Source: Siphonobacter sp. SORGH_AS_0500 (lineage in GTDB: Bacteria; Bacteroidota; Bacteroidia; Cytophagales; Spirosomataceae). Taken from it: 64,000 nucleotides of DNA. The position numbers and the translations under genes were made by a program. The DNA is taken from positions 24,467 through 88,466 of the forward strand of contig NZ_NHPP01000020.1 of NCBI RefSeq assembly GCF_002838835.1. Direction: 5' to 3'. Of the stretch, positions 37,666 to 46,630 are shown one piece after another (position 1 is the first letter of the stretch; the number at the start of each line of letters is the position of its first letter). The notes under the pieces were generated by a model. It had not been told where the DNA came from. It worked only from the letters and a program-made list of their open reading frames with translations, and did no database searches.

Positions 37666-39216
37666 TTAATACTTCGCAGGCTGTCCAGCTTTTGGAGTAC
37701 TTTTCTTAATGAATTCGCGTAAATGCTCGTTACTGGTAGCGAGGTCTTCTTTCCGCAGGTACATCATGTGGCCACTGCGATACCCTTCCCAACTCATCCG
37801 GTCTTTTAGCTTGCCGTTGGCGTTGATTTGCCACATGTTATACTTAGCGTTGAAGTAATCGCAAGCTCCGTCGTAATAACCCGATTGAACCAGCAGGTGC
37901 AAATACGGATTCTGGGCCATCGCTGCACGTAGGTTTTCGCCGGTATGATCGTTTGTGCGATCCCAGGGAAACGTTGGGCCGAACATATAATACTTCAGAT
38001 CAGTCTTATAATTCAGTTCTTCGCGGAGGTACTGGTTAATGGCCGGAGTAAAGGAATGCAACCACGAAGTCAGTTCGGCATTATAATCAGGGCTGGTTCC
38101 AGCATCTTTTACATCGATGCCCAGGTAACGTGAATCCAGACGGCCTACGGTATAGCCTTTATCCCGCAGTAATTCTTTCCAGAAATAATTGGTTGGAATA
38201 TCCAGATTCTGCTGCAATACTGCTTTCTCAGATAAACCGGAATAACGGGCTACTTTCGTCGCAATTTCCTTCTTTTTCTGTTCAGAAATTGAGCCTCCCA
38301 TGGCCAATGCGGGAAGGTATTCGTTGATGGTGAAGCTTTCTACCTCAGGTAACACCTCCGTCAGATCTTTTTTCTGCAAATCTGCTGCCAGAGCTTTATG
38401 ATACCAGGCCGTTGCGGCCATGTAGGGTAAAGTCAAAGCTCCTTCCGTGGGGCCTTCGCGTTTGATACCCAGATCCGTAGGCGATACCAGAATAACGCCA
38501 TTCAAATACATCCAGTGACGACTTTGTAACTCCAAAGCAAGTCCAGACACACGAGTGGTGCCATAACTTTCGCCAATGAGATACTTCGGCGATGCCCAGC
38601 GATTGTAGCGACTCACGAAGGTATTAATCCAGTCAGCCAGATACTTCACATCGGCATTCACCCCAAAAAACATCTTCGCCGCAGGGACATCTTTGTTGGC
38701 AGGACGCGAGAAACCCGTATTAACCGGATCGACGTACACAATATCAGCTACATCCAGAATGGAATTCGGATTGTCCTTCATGCCGTAAGGCTGCACAGGG
38801 TAACCCTCATCATCCACTTTCAATATCCGAGGACCGGTATACCCAATCATCATCCAGACCGAAGCTGTGCCGGGGCCCCCATTAAAGGAAATCATCAGTG
38901 GCCGCGACGAGCGATCCGTAACGTCGGAGCGTTCAAAATAAGTAAAGAAAACGCCTGCGGCGGGTTTGCCTTCTTCGTCCCACACCGGGATAGTTCCAAC
39001 GGTGGCTTTATAAGGCACTTTATGTCCTTTGATGGTAACTTCTCCCTTCGTGACCACCTGAGAATCCAGATTCAGGCTCAGGCTTTGAGCAGAAGATTTA
39101 TCGTCTTTCGGAGCGGGTTTTTCGGTAGGAGTCGCCGCCGGACGCTGAGAATTTTGAGCATGAGCCACCGTAGCTAATTGCAGAGCAGCCAGTAAACCCA
39201 GGAAAACGTGCTTCAT
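37666..39216 (-). CDS. S10 family serine carboxypeptidase
   Basis: 516 residues, signal peptide ending AHAQ, then a Pro/Thr/Lys-rich linker. The catalytic Ser217 is in YLIGESYGTTR; substrate-binding FNGGPGTASV at about 111; the Asp is in SGYYDGACDYFNAKY and the His in RSGHMMYL. Exported exopeptidases of this type trim C-terminal residues. Monocistronic between two strong hairpins. Confidence 0.92.
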   Translation of the reverse strand: MKHVFLGLLAALQLATVAHAQNSQRPAATPTEKPAPKDDKSSAQSLSLNLDSQVVTKGEVTIKGHKVPYKATVGTIPVWDEEGKPAAGVFFTYFERSDVTDRSSRPLMISFNGGPGTASVWMMIGYTGPRILKVDDEGYPVQPYGMKDNPNSILDVADIVYVDPVNTGFSRPANKDVPAAKMFFGVNADVKYLADWINTFVSRYNRWASPKYLIGESYGTTRVSGLALELQSRHWMYLNGVILVSPTDLGIKREGPTEGALTLPYMAATAWYHKALAADLQKKDLTEVLPEVESFTINEYLPALAMGGSISEQKKKEIATKVARYSGLSEKAVLQQNLDIPTNYFWKELLRDKGYTVGRLDSRYLGIDVKDAGTSPDYNAELTSWLHSFTPAINQYLREELNYKTDLKYYMFGPTFPWDRTNDHTGENLRAAMAQNPYLHLLVQSGYYDGACDYFNAKYNMWQINANGKLKDRMSWEGYRSGHMMYLRKEDLATSNEHLREFIKKSTPKAGQPAKY

Positions 39217-39449
39217 GAGGGAAGAAGAATTTTATAGAGGTGATGAGCTAAAAATACTAACAATCCTCTTCAATAAGAAGTGTAGTAGAGACGAAAAGTG
39301 GATTTTGTAGCGATGAAGGGAGAAATGGGGACTTTCTGCTGCCTATCCTCCGACGTTAGTTAGGCTCAAGTAAAACGCCGCTTTGGCAAAACATCTTTTT
39401 ACAACAGTTATTAAGAACGTTTCGCTAAATCTCATCAACGATGAGGATA

Positions 39450-39487
39450 TTTAGAGCGGCTTGCTTTAGAAAGCAAGCCGCTCTAAA
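39450..39487. terminator. Perfect hairpin terminator
   Basis: An 18-bp arm (TTTAGAGCGGCTTGCTTT) pairs with its complement around AG, directly after the stop of the interrupted gene at 39490. Confidence 0.8.
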
Positions 39488-39489
39488 CG

Positions 39490-41635
39490 TTAATATTTAA
39501 TTTCTACCATTACCCCTTCCGAAAAATTCTCGAATTTTAATAACAGCGTATGCGTTGCTTCGTCCCAGTTTTGTTCAAAAGGTAAGGCCTTCTTCTGATG
39601 CAGAACCGTAATCGTCTGCGGTTTTTTCGGCAGACTTATCCGCATGACGTTATTCGTTTGCGAAGGGCTTTTTGTCAGGAAACTGACAAATTTCGAACCT
39701 ACTTTAAAATCATACACTCGGGAAGCCGCCGCTAATACCTGAGGCTTTTTCGAAATTCCCTTCAATCGATACACAAAAGCCTGCTGATCGGGCTGAACTA
39801 CTTTAGAAGCCAGCACCGGCAAACTTGGATCGTATAAGTCAATCACTGGCCCAGGAATGGTTAAGGGCGTTTTATCCGGATGCTCATCCATCACCGCCGC
39901 CAGCGTATACGGCCCCCGGTCAAGCTGATACGAGTTTTTAAACCTCAGCGTTCCTGCCTTTGCATCGCCTTCGTAGGCTTGCTGAATCTGCTGGATAAAA
40001 GCCTCATCCCGACCCGGCTGCATGGCCAGCTCCTTCGGGTCCACTTTGGTTATAAACACTTTCCCTTTACCATAAGTATACGAAGCGTCATTCGTCGTTA
40101 CGGGTACATTCATGAGTTTTAACAGGTGCTCGAGGGGCGTTTTATACTGGTTATCACCCGTATTCCACCATTCCCGCACGTGTTGAAAGGCATCCGTATC
40201 CCGTCCATAATATACCAGTACGCCTCCCCCTTTTACCCACTCCGCCAGCTTTTCGTGCACACTTGCCGCAAAAGGTTTCATGTTGGCGTATGACATAATG
40301 AGTACTTTCGTGCCTTGCAAAGCTTCAGGGTAACTCAGGTTTTCCATGTGTACCAGATCCACCGGAATGCCACGTTTAAAGAGCGGTAAAGCCATGCCGT
40401 AAAAATTCGATAGCTGTGGATCTTCATACCCCTGATGCGTCGGAAATCGCTGGAACATCATGGAGTTACCCAGCAACACCGAGACCCCCTGACTACCCGT
40501 TACTTTATTCGTCGAAGCAGGCATATCATTGAGCGAGTTAATCATCACCTGCATTTGCGTGGCATAAGCCGGAGAAATGGACTGCGGCTCGGGGTTATCT
40601 CCCACCTGATACTTTCCTAGGTAAATCCGGTGTGGCCAGGGCATGACCTCAAAATGATCCACACTGGGGAACATTAATTCAGCCGTAAAAGTCGCTTCGT
40701 AGTTCCGCTTGTAATCGTCCCAACTACGGGTGCCATCTTCGATGGGGTCGGTCAGGAAATATACCGTTTTCTTCGTCGGTGCCGTCATGGATACTACGGA
40801 GCTATATTCCAGAAAAGCATTCTCAAAACCCGCTCCTTTTTGACACCATTAAAATAGTTTGGCACCCGCGACGTGCCCGTCCAGACCTGAGCGATATAGC
40901 CATCCATTCCCTGTAAACTCGCCAGACTCGCCTCGGGACTCACAATTTGCCAAGCCGAATAATTCAGCAGCGAATGCGTGGGTACGTAACATTTGATACG
41001 CGTGCCTTTGCTCTCGCTATATTCTTTCGCATAGAGAAACACTTGCTGAAGAGCCCGGTAATACAGATGATATTTCAGTTTGGAAGACAGATACGTCGCC
41101 TCGGGTGATTCATGCTGGGCCTGCCAAGCGTTTGGTAATACGCCTGCCATTCCTTCTTGAAAGAAGGACTATACCCACCCTGAGCCCAAAATTCGGGTTC
41201 TTCCAGATACAAAGCCGAGACGCCCTGGTCAATCGCTTTTTTGACCTGAGCTTTCAGGTAACTGATATAAGACTCGGTAGGTACGATATAAGGCACATCC
41301 ACACCGTGTAAAATGGGTTTCCCCTCGCGATCCGTCTGTACATCGTCTTCGTGAGTTTTACCGTCGAATGTTCCGTGGAAATAGTCCTGATAATTACCCC
41401 AGGATACTCCCGTCATGAATTGCAGATTATAGCCCTTCTCCCGCCAGGACTGTGCCCGGTAGTTAAAGGTACTATCCATGGTATAAAGCATAGCAATGTC
41501 CGAACGTATATCATAAGCAGCACTCCAGGGGCGGTCAATCTGCATGGACGTTTTCTCTGGCAATTGCTTCTGAGCCAGTACTGAAGACGCGAAGGGTAAT
41601 AAAAACAGAGGGATATAGGCTTTTCTCAAACACAT
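39490..41635 (-). pseudogene. Large secreted glycosidase-like protein, broken by two frameshifts
   Basis: Three consecutive open frames (41635-about 41113, about 41113-40838, about 40838-39490) read as one roughly 715-residue protein if one T is restored at each of two points: CTTGG near 41112 (giving YQTLWQAQHE) and GTTTTGAG near 40838 (giving RVFENAFLEY). The start MCLRKAYIPLF gives a clean signal peptide ending VLAQ; an ATG at 41683 is also possible. An acid pair in ALYLEEPEFWAQGG suggests a TIM-barrel glycosidase; the second half has a GATase-like GGGVLVYYGRD and a beta-sandwich tail. Exact family not recognised. Confidence 0.75.
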
Positions 41636-41884
41636 GGTAATCAGGGGCATTTTGTATGAAAGAACTCGCAAATAAATCACCATTGGAGCATAAAATACAG
41701 AATCCCTAATGCGAAGTACTTAAATTACTAAAGGTTCTTTTTATAGTACACAATTATTGTATAATATCCTTTCTGAAGAATAAATTTTTAAAATACCAAT
41801 AAAGTACAAAATAAAATTCCAAAGCGAATGGTTTGGAATTTACTATTCCAAAGGAAGTCTCTCCGTTCCAAATGCGTAGAATAG

Positions 41885-42293
41885 CTTAGTAGTAATCAGT
41901 TTCTAGTTATATGGTACTGGATTTATCTGACTGATAATGAAAGATTACCAATCCATGCTGAATTGCAACTAAATACCGTATCCGTTTATCTGCTAGTCAG
42001 ACGCAAAGATAAAACTGCTATTCCTTCTTCAAATAAACCGTACTCTATGAGTTATAGGGGCAGAGGGCTCCAATCCACCGGAGTTCCCATCGAAGTTTTT
42101 ACGAAATTATACTGAAATAACACTCAGACGTCCCGTATTGGATGAGACCGACTACTTTAACCAATATGATTTGAATCTGGAACTACGCCTGGAAGACAAA
42201 AAGCAAAGCTTACTGGAAGGACTTCAAAAATTAGGCTTGACACCTGTCGAAAGCAAAAGACCCATTGAATACCTTATTTTAAGCTCTAAGTAA
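41885..42293 (+). pseudogene. Remnant of a DUF3738/TIGR03435-type protein
   Basis: Two frames without a convincing start join at about 42105-42112: the first reads through NTVSVYLLVRRKDKTA and GLQSTGVPIEVFTKL, the second continues TLRRPVLDETDYFNQYDLNL and LQKLGLTPVESKRPIEYLIL to a TAA at 42291. This is the C-terminal pattern of DUF3738 (strand, RPV-DETG block, final LGL-E block). The N-terminal part is missing, so it is a 3' fragment. Upstream (41684-41884) is AT-rich with nothing visible. Confidence 0.6.
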
Positions 42294-42318
42294 ATAAATG
42301 GATAAGAAAGGTATAAAA

Positions 42319-42350
42319 CAAAAGGTTACGAATGACTTCGTAACCTTTTG
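42319..42350. terminator. Terminator for tRNA-Thr
   Basis: A 14-bp stem CAAAAGGTTACGAA / TTCGTAACCTTTTG with loop TGAC lies 10 bp past the tRNA 3' end. On the minus strand TTTTGTTTTAT follows. It may also serve the DUF3738 remnant. Confidence 0.8.
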
Positions 42351-42359
42351 TTAACTAAG

Positions 42360-42432
<73 letters not shown>

Positions 42433-42931
42433 CTTTCTTTGTTTGACGAAAGCTTATTCGTTCAAACGGGATGCAAAAATAGGCAGGATAAATGCATTTG
42501 TCAAGGGTTAGAGATAAATAAGTTAGAATATTTATTGGTTATACTTTTTAATTATCTCACTATCAGAATAGTACTGAGGTCTCTAGTACAGGAATTAATA
42601 ACTTCTAATCAGGTCCCTTTCGAGAAGATAATTATGGGAGTTGTTCTGTCTTCAACCTGTCATCCAGAGCGAAGCGAAGAAACTTACTTGCCATTCCCAT
42701 TAGCTCTTGATTAGAAAAGATTGCCCCCAAGCTCAATCAAGAGCGTTCAGTGAGTTAGAGAGGATAGTTAGGGCCATTCAGTTCTAACTTATTGATACCG
42801 CAAACAATGTTTAGCCTGGCAGCATTACGAACTATTAAAAAAGAAACCCGCCGTTACTGGTGACGCTCCACTAAGCACCCATAACAAGAGAATTCTTTTT
42901 CACCTATTTTGAGAATAGGATTGTTGTAAAT
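42433..42931. other. Gene-free spacer with one dispersed repeat copy
   Basis: About 500 bp with no supported gene. It contains TCATCCAGAGCGAAGCGAAG (42660-42679), a copy of the repeat at 35483 and 37533. Confidence 0.6.
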
Positions 42932-43669
42932 CTACTTTAGCTTATCTAACCATTTGAAACCATACTTCACCTGTAATCCAATTTGATAGCCTGAGCCATA
43001 GTTAGCAATAGTCCCACTTCCTGATTGCCCTTGATTGTAAAATGAATAAGAACCTTTCTCTAAAGGAACTGAACTGAGAATATTCCTGACTGTATACTGC
43101 CCATACAAAGACAAGTATAAGGATGCAAATATTTTTTTCTCTAACTCTAGTCTTACCTGTGGGAATAGGGTTAAAGTGCTTCTATAGTCACTCTCCGTTT
43201 TTAAATTTGAAGAGAAAAGAATATTCCCGTTACCATCCTTAATGTAACTCGTTCCCTGCTGTACATTTAGATACCGATAGTTCCCTACCCCAGCTCCGGC
43301 TAAAGCATATATTTTAAATTTTTTATTAGCCTGGTTAATCAATTCCCTTCGATATAAAACCGATAGCAACGTCAAATTATTAGGATTAATATAATCCGAA
43401 AAACTATTTTTAAAAAGCATAGCAATCCGGTAGGGATAATTTATCATATCAATTTCAATTCCATTCTTAGTGGGTTGATAGGAAGCTACCAATCCATATG
43501 AAAAATATCTACCTTCTCGGTTTTTCACCACATCAAGTCCTTGCCTAGGACTAACCTGTTGAAAACCCATTTTTTGAAACCCAGTCAATCCTACTTGAAT
43601 TGACTGGGAAAAGCATGAGCTAAGGATTAAAAAGTATAATCCACAAGATAAAACTATATTTTTAACCAT
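42932..43669 (-). CDS. Secreted beta-barrel-like protein of unknown function
   Basis: 245 residues with a signal peptide (LILSSCFSQS). Alternating hydrophobic strands, YALAGAGVGNYRYLN and a terminal GYQIGLQVKYGFKWL are typical of Bacteroidota outer-membrane barrels. The final residues are not a classic aromatic end. Third gene of a three-gene minus-strand unit, 6 bp after the previous stop. AT-rich relative to core genes. Confidence 0.72.
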   Translation of the reverse strand: MVKNIVLSCGLYFLILSSCFSQSIQVGLTGFQKMGFQQVSPRQGLDVVKNREGRYFSYGLVASYQPTKNGIEIDMINYPYRIAMLFKNSFSDYINPNNLTLLSVLYRRELINQANKKFKIYALAGAGVGNYRYLNVQQGTSYIKDGNGNILFSSNLKTESDYRSTLTLFPQVRLELEKKIFASLYLSLYGQYTVRNILSSVPLEKGSYSFYNQGQSGSGTIANYGSGYQIGLQVKYGFKWLDKLK

Positions 43670-43675
43670 ATCTAA

Positions 43676-43939
43676 TTATTGATCTTCTCTAAGATCATCG
43701 CTATGAACGTTTCCTCTCCAAGTAACTTGACTATTAGCAATAAAATATTTAAAATCAAAAGGACTGTCTATTAGATCAGCTGTAAATCCTGATTCACCAA
43801 TGCCAATAGACAAAGTAGATCCATCAATATAATTATCAATAAGCCCACAGTTCGTACATGACCTTGCAGGAGGAGAAACATGTCTTAAATCTACAATAGT
43901 AGGTAATGTCGATATGTCATAAACTACGTCATAACTCAT
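43676..43939 (-). CDS. Small hypothetical protein with CxxC
   Basis: 87 residues, no signal peptide, with SCTNCGLIDNYIDG. It is in the same frame as the lipoprotein gene upstream, separated only by TAA TAC, so it may be the C-terminal part of that protein cut off by a nonsense codon. Otherwise it is a small gene of the same operon. Confidence 0.5.
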   Translation of the reverse strand: MSYDVVYDISTLPTIVDLRHVSPPARSCTNCGLIDNYIDGSTLSIGIGESGFTADLIDSPFDFKYFIANSQVTWRGNVHSDDLREDQ

Positions 43940-43942
43940 GTA

Positions 43943-44641
43943 TTAGGCATCTGTATCGTCTTGCCACCAACCACCCCACCATCTTTTATTCTGAAACTTA
44001 ACTTTACAACCTATAGACTTATAAATCAACCAGTTATCATTATAAATCACTGTAGCCGAACGATGACGATCATCCCAGTCATATATGGTATGATCTACTC
44101 CATTGAATAATGTTCTTCCGCCAGCTAATGAAGTACGCTCATGATATACTCTACCGATTTTTATACCATCTTGTATGATGGTTTTATTAGGCTGAACGTT
44201 AAGAAAAGCAAAAGGATCAAGTGCTCTAACCTTATCAATTTTATCAAAGGTGCTCATAAACACAATATCAGGAGTAATTCTAATAAACAAATCGCCTACA
44301 CTAAATTCTCCATTTTTATTTAAGATAGAGGCAAATATCGGATCGAGCATTTCATCATATAGAGCAAGTTGACTTGAATCTACACTAACACGACCACCAG
44401 TAGAATAATTATCATTCTTCATATCCAGTATAGATAATATGACATTAGAATCATTCCATTTCTTAAGTTGTTCAGGAGAAAGAGTTTTCAATTTATCTAT
44501 TTGATTTTTGAAATCAACGGAAGATGTAAATTTCATAAAATCGGTTACAGAACTTATTGATGTTGGTTGTAATGAATTATAATCTCTACAACCTAAAAGA
44601 ATAAAAACAATACTAAAGAGAGTAAACACTTTAATTTTCAT
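43943..44641 (-). CDS. Hypothetical lipoprotein
   Basis: 232 residues, lipobox ILLGC (Cys at about residue 18). The body has mixed alpha/beta composition, a conserved-looking GVDHTIYDWDDRH block and ends with a Trp-rich WWGGWWQDD. No family recognised. First gene of the 44641-42932 unit. Confidence 0.72.
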   Translation of the reverse strand: MKIKVFTLFSIVFILLGCRDYNSLQPTSISSVTDFMKFTSSVDFKNQIDKLKTLSPEQLKKWNDSNVILSILDMKNDNYSTGGRVSVDSSQLALYDEMLDPIFASILNKNGEFSVGDLFIRITPDIVFMSTFDKIDKVRALDPFAFLNVQPNKTIIQDGIKIGRVYHERTSLAGGRTLFNGVDHTIYDWDDRHRSATVIYNDNWLIYKSIGCKVKFQNKRWWGGWWQDDTDA

Positions 44642-44776
44642 AATAATTTGATTAAAGGTGATATTTCATTTCCGCCTCTAATCTAGGTTTTTTTATTTTT
44701 AAGACATCTTAATATATAATTAAAATAGAATATCATTAAGCTTTACGATATTACTAATAACACTCCGCTAAGTATT

Positions 44777-44819
44777 AAATAGAAATAGGAAGATTAATCT
44801 AAGCTTCCTATTTCTATTT
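44777..44819. terminator. Hairpin
   Basis: AAATAGAAATAGGAAG (44777-44792) pairs with CTTCCTATTTCTATTT (44804-44819), loop 11 bases, T-rich on the plus side. It lies upstream of the lipoprotein unit. Confidence 0.55.
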
Positions 44820-45015
44820 TGATGACCTTCGCATCATAATATCTTAAATTATTCATGTTCATTCATCTCCATTTATGCCATTATAAGTATTTAGGCTAAC
44901 TGATCGCACGTTCTATAAATTATCAATTATATACCTGTTATCCTTATAAATTATTTTGATCGTATCCTAAATTCTTCCCGCATCTGGTTTATACAAAATA
45001 TTTAAGCAAGACAAA

Positions 45016-45068
45016 GGTAAAAACAGAAAGCCCTTACGAGAATCTCGTAAGGGCTTTCTGTTTTTACC
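45016..45068. terminator. Near-perfect 53-bp palindrome
   Basis: A 25-bp arm from GGTAAAAACAG through CCCTTACGAG pairs with its complement around AAT. It lies about 85 bp beyond the stop of the gene at 45155, for which it could act as terminator. Confidence 0.65.
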
Positions 45069-45154
45069 GTGATCCCAGCAGGATTCTCTACGCATACTGA
45101 TACTCTGATAGTTAAATAAAATTTTTGAAGTGATTTTGAAGTAATTTGATTTTT

Positions 45155-45757
45155 TTAGATAGAAATACCTTTGGTTTTGAGTGCTTGATAAGCTTTCTTC
45201 AGTTCTTTTTCATCCTCTAGTGAATCGTATTTATCTATCAATTCTCTACAGACATTATCACACTGCCAATCCCATCTTGAATTAATTACGTCCTGATAAA
45301 AAGCCATAAAACTATTGTAGGTCAATTCCTGAAGTTTGTACAAATTCAAGTATGCCATAATATTCCCATTTGAATTATCGACCCACAACAGTTCAGCTTT
45401 TTCAGGATACCAATCTATGTCCCCTTTCTTTGGAGCTATTTGGTGTACCATTCCATTTCGAAACACCTTATATAGAATATTAAAATACTCACTTTCAAGA
45501 ATAGGAAAATACTGTTTCATATAAAGCTCAACTGCCTTATCATGAGCTAATTTGAATCCCCTTTTTTGCTCATTATATCTATACTGTTTTATGCCTGTTT
45601 CTCCTATGTAGTAAATACCACTATAAAAGTCCATGATTGAGAACCAAAACATAGCACTTGAAGGTCCACCATCTATACGTTTGTACTCCTTTTCAATATG
45701 ATGGAAGTAAAAACTCTGGAAAAATTGCTCTATTACTCTTTCGGAATTTCTATGCAT
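45155..45757 (-). CDS. HEPN-like hypothetical protein
   Basis: 200 residues, cytoplasmic, mostly helical. FRNGMVHQIAPK contains R100-x4-H105, the motif of HEPN ribonuclease domains, preceded by helices typical of such folds. HEPN proteins are often toxins or defence effectors, but non-catalytic members exist. It lies in an AT-rich islet with a defence-like ATPase. The family assignment rests on the motif and helical context only. Confidence 0.6.
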   Translation of the reverse strand: MHRNSERVIEQFFQSFYFHHIEKEYKRIDGGPSSAMFWFSIMDFYSGIYYIGETGIKQYRYNEQKRGFKLAHDKAVELYMKQYFPILESEYFNILYKVFRNGMVHQIAPKKGDIDWYPEKAELLWVDNSNGNIMAYLNLYKLQELTYNSFMAFYQDVINSRWDWQCDNVCRELIDKYDSLEDEKELKKAYQALKTKGISI

Positions 45758-45902
45758 CTGGGAGTCTTTTAAAGATTAGCTTATTTGAATATACGTCCAT
45801 AGATTGCTCAACATTGTCGACGTCCAATGTCAATACATATCTAATTGTAACTGAAAGTCAAGCAAACGTTAATCTACTGACTTTCAGTAAACTACATCTA
45901 AA

Positions 45903-46571
45903 TTACTGATAAGTATCTCTTCCAGTTGCTTTTTTATATGCTTTCAAAATAGTAGCAATGGCTTGTTTCTCCCGTTGAGTAATATTTCGATCATGGTAAT
46001 ATTGATTACCATTGTATCTAATTTTAGCCTTCTTGGAAGTTGAAATGTCCTCAAGCATGCTAAAGTAGGTTGGGGTCATCGTTTCATCTATCCACTCCCA
46101 AACGTCTCCACCTGCATTGTCTCTTTCAAAATCGTTTTCAGGAATAATGTCATAATCATTTTTGTCAGTTAAGATTTTGCAGCCCTTAACGAATAGCCAG
46201 TCATCACCTGAATAAGCAACTACAAATCGTAACCAAATATTTTCTCCTTCTTTGCCCATGTAAGCAGATACTTGGTTATCACTTTTATACCGAAAACCAT
46301 TCGGAGCGTAATACCAACCTATCTTCTTAAACTCGTCATAGCTTTTTCGCAAGGGTTTTAGTGCTTTCGCTACTTCTTCTTCACTAACTTTGGTAGGCTT
46401 ACTTTCAGATACATTTGTGACACCAAGTGCAGCTTTTTCTGCATCAGTCATAGTATCTAATGCGACAGTTGTATCAATAGTTACTAGATCTTCTCCTGAA
46501 GCGGTTCCAGAAGGTTTTGTTTCGCAGGCTAGTAATGCGAAAAATGCTAAGGGCAAATAGATTTTATTCAT
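45903..46571 (-). CDS. Hypothetical lipoprotein
   Basis: 222 residues, lipobox FALLAC, then a Thr/Ser/acid-rich linker and a globular part with SYDEFKKIGWYYAPNGFRYKSDN and IWLRFVVAYSGDDWLFVKGCKI. Unknown family. Sits between the HEPN-like and ATPase genes on the same strand, with 145 bp after the former start and 60 bp from the latter stop. Confidence 0.7.
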   Translation of the reverse strand: MNKIYLPLAFFALLACETKPSGTASGEDLVTIDTTVALDTMTDAEKAALGVTNVSESKPTKVSEEEVAKALKPLRKSYDEFKKIGWYYAPNGFRYKSDNQVSAYMGKEGENIWLRFVVAYSGDDWLFVKGCKILTDKNDYDIIPENDFERDNAGGDVWEWIDETMTPTYFSMLEDISTSKKAKIRYNGNQYYHDRNITQREKQAIATILKAYKKATGRDTYQ

Positions 46572-46630
46572 AAAATTTATGTGGTTAATTCAATTAAAAA
46601 ATGCGTTGATAGTATTTATCCAATAAATAG

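Larger units (their letters stand above)
44642..45154. other. AT-rich gene-free spacer
   Basis: About 510 bp without a supported gene. It holds two strong hairpins (listed separately) and, at 45070-45095, a stretch whose complement (GAATCCTGCTGGGATCA) looks like a tRNA 3' end; this is suggestive only. Confidence 0.5.
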
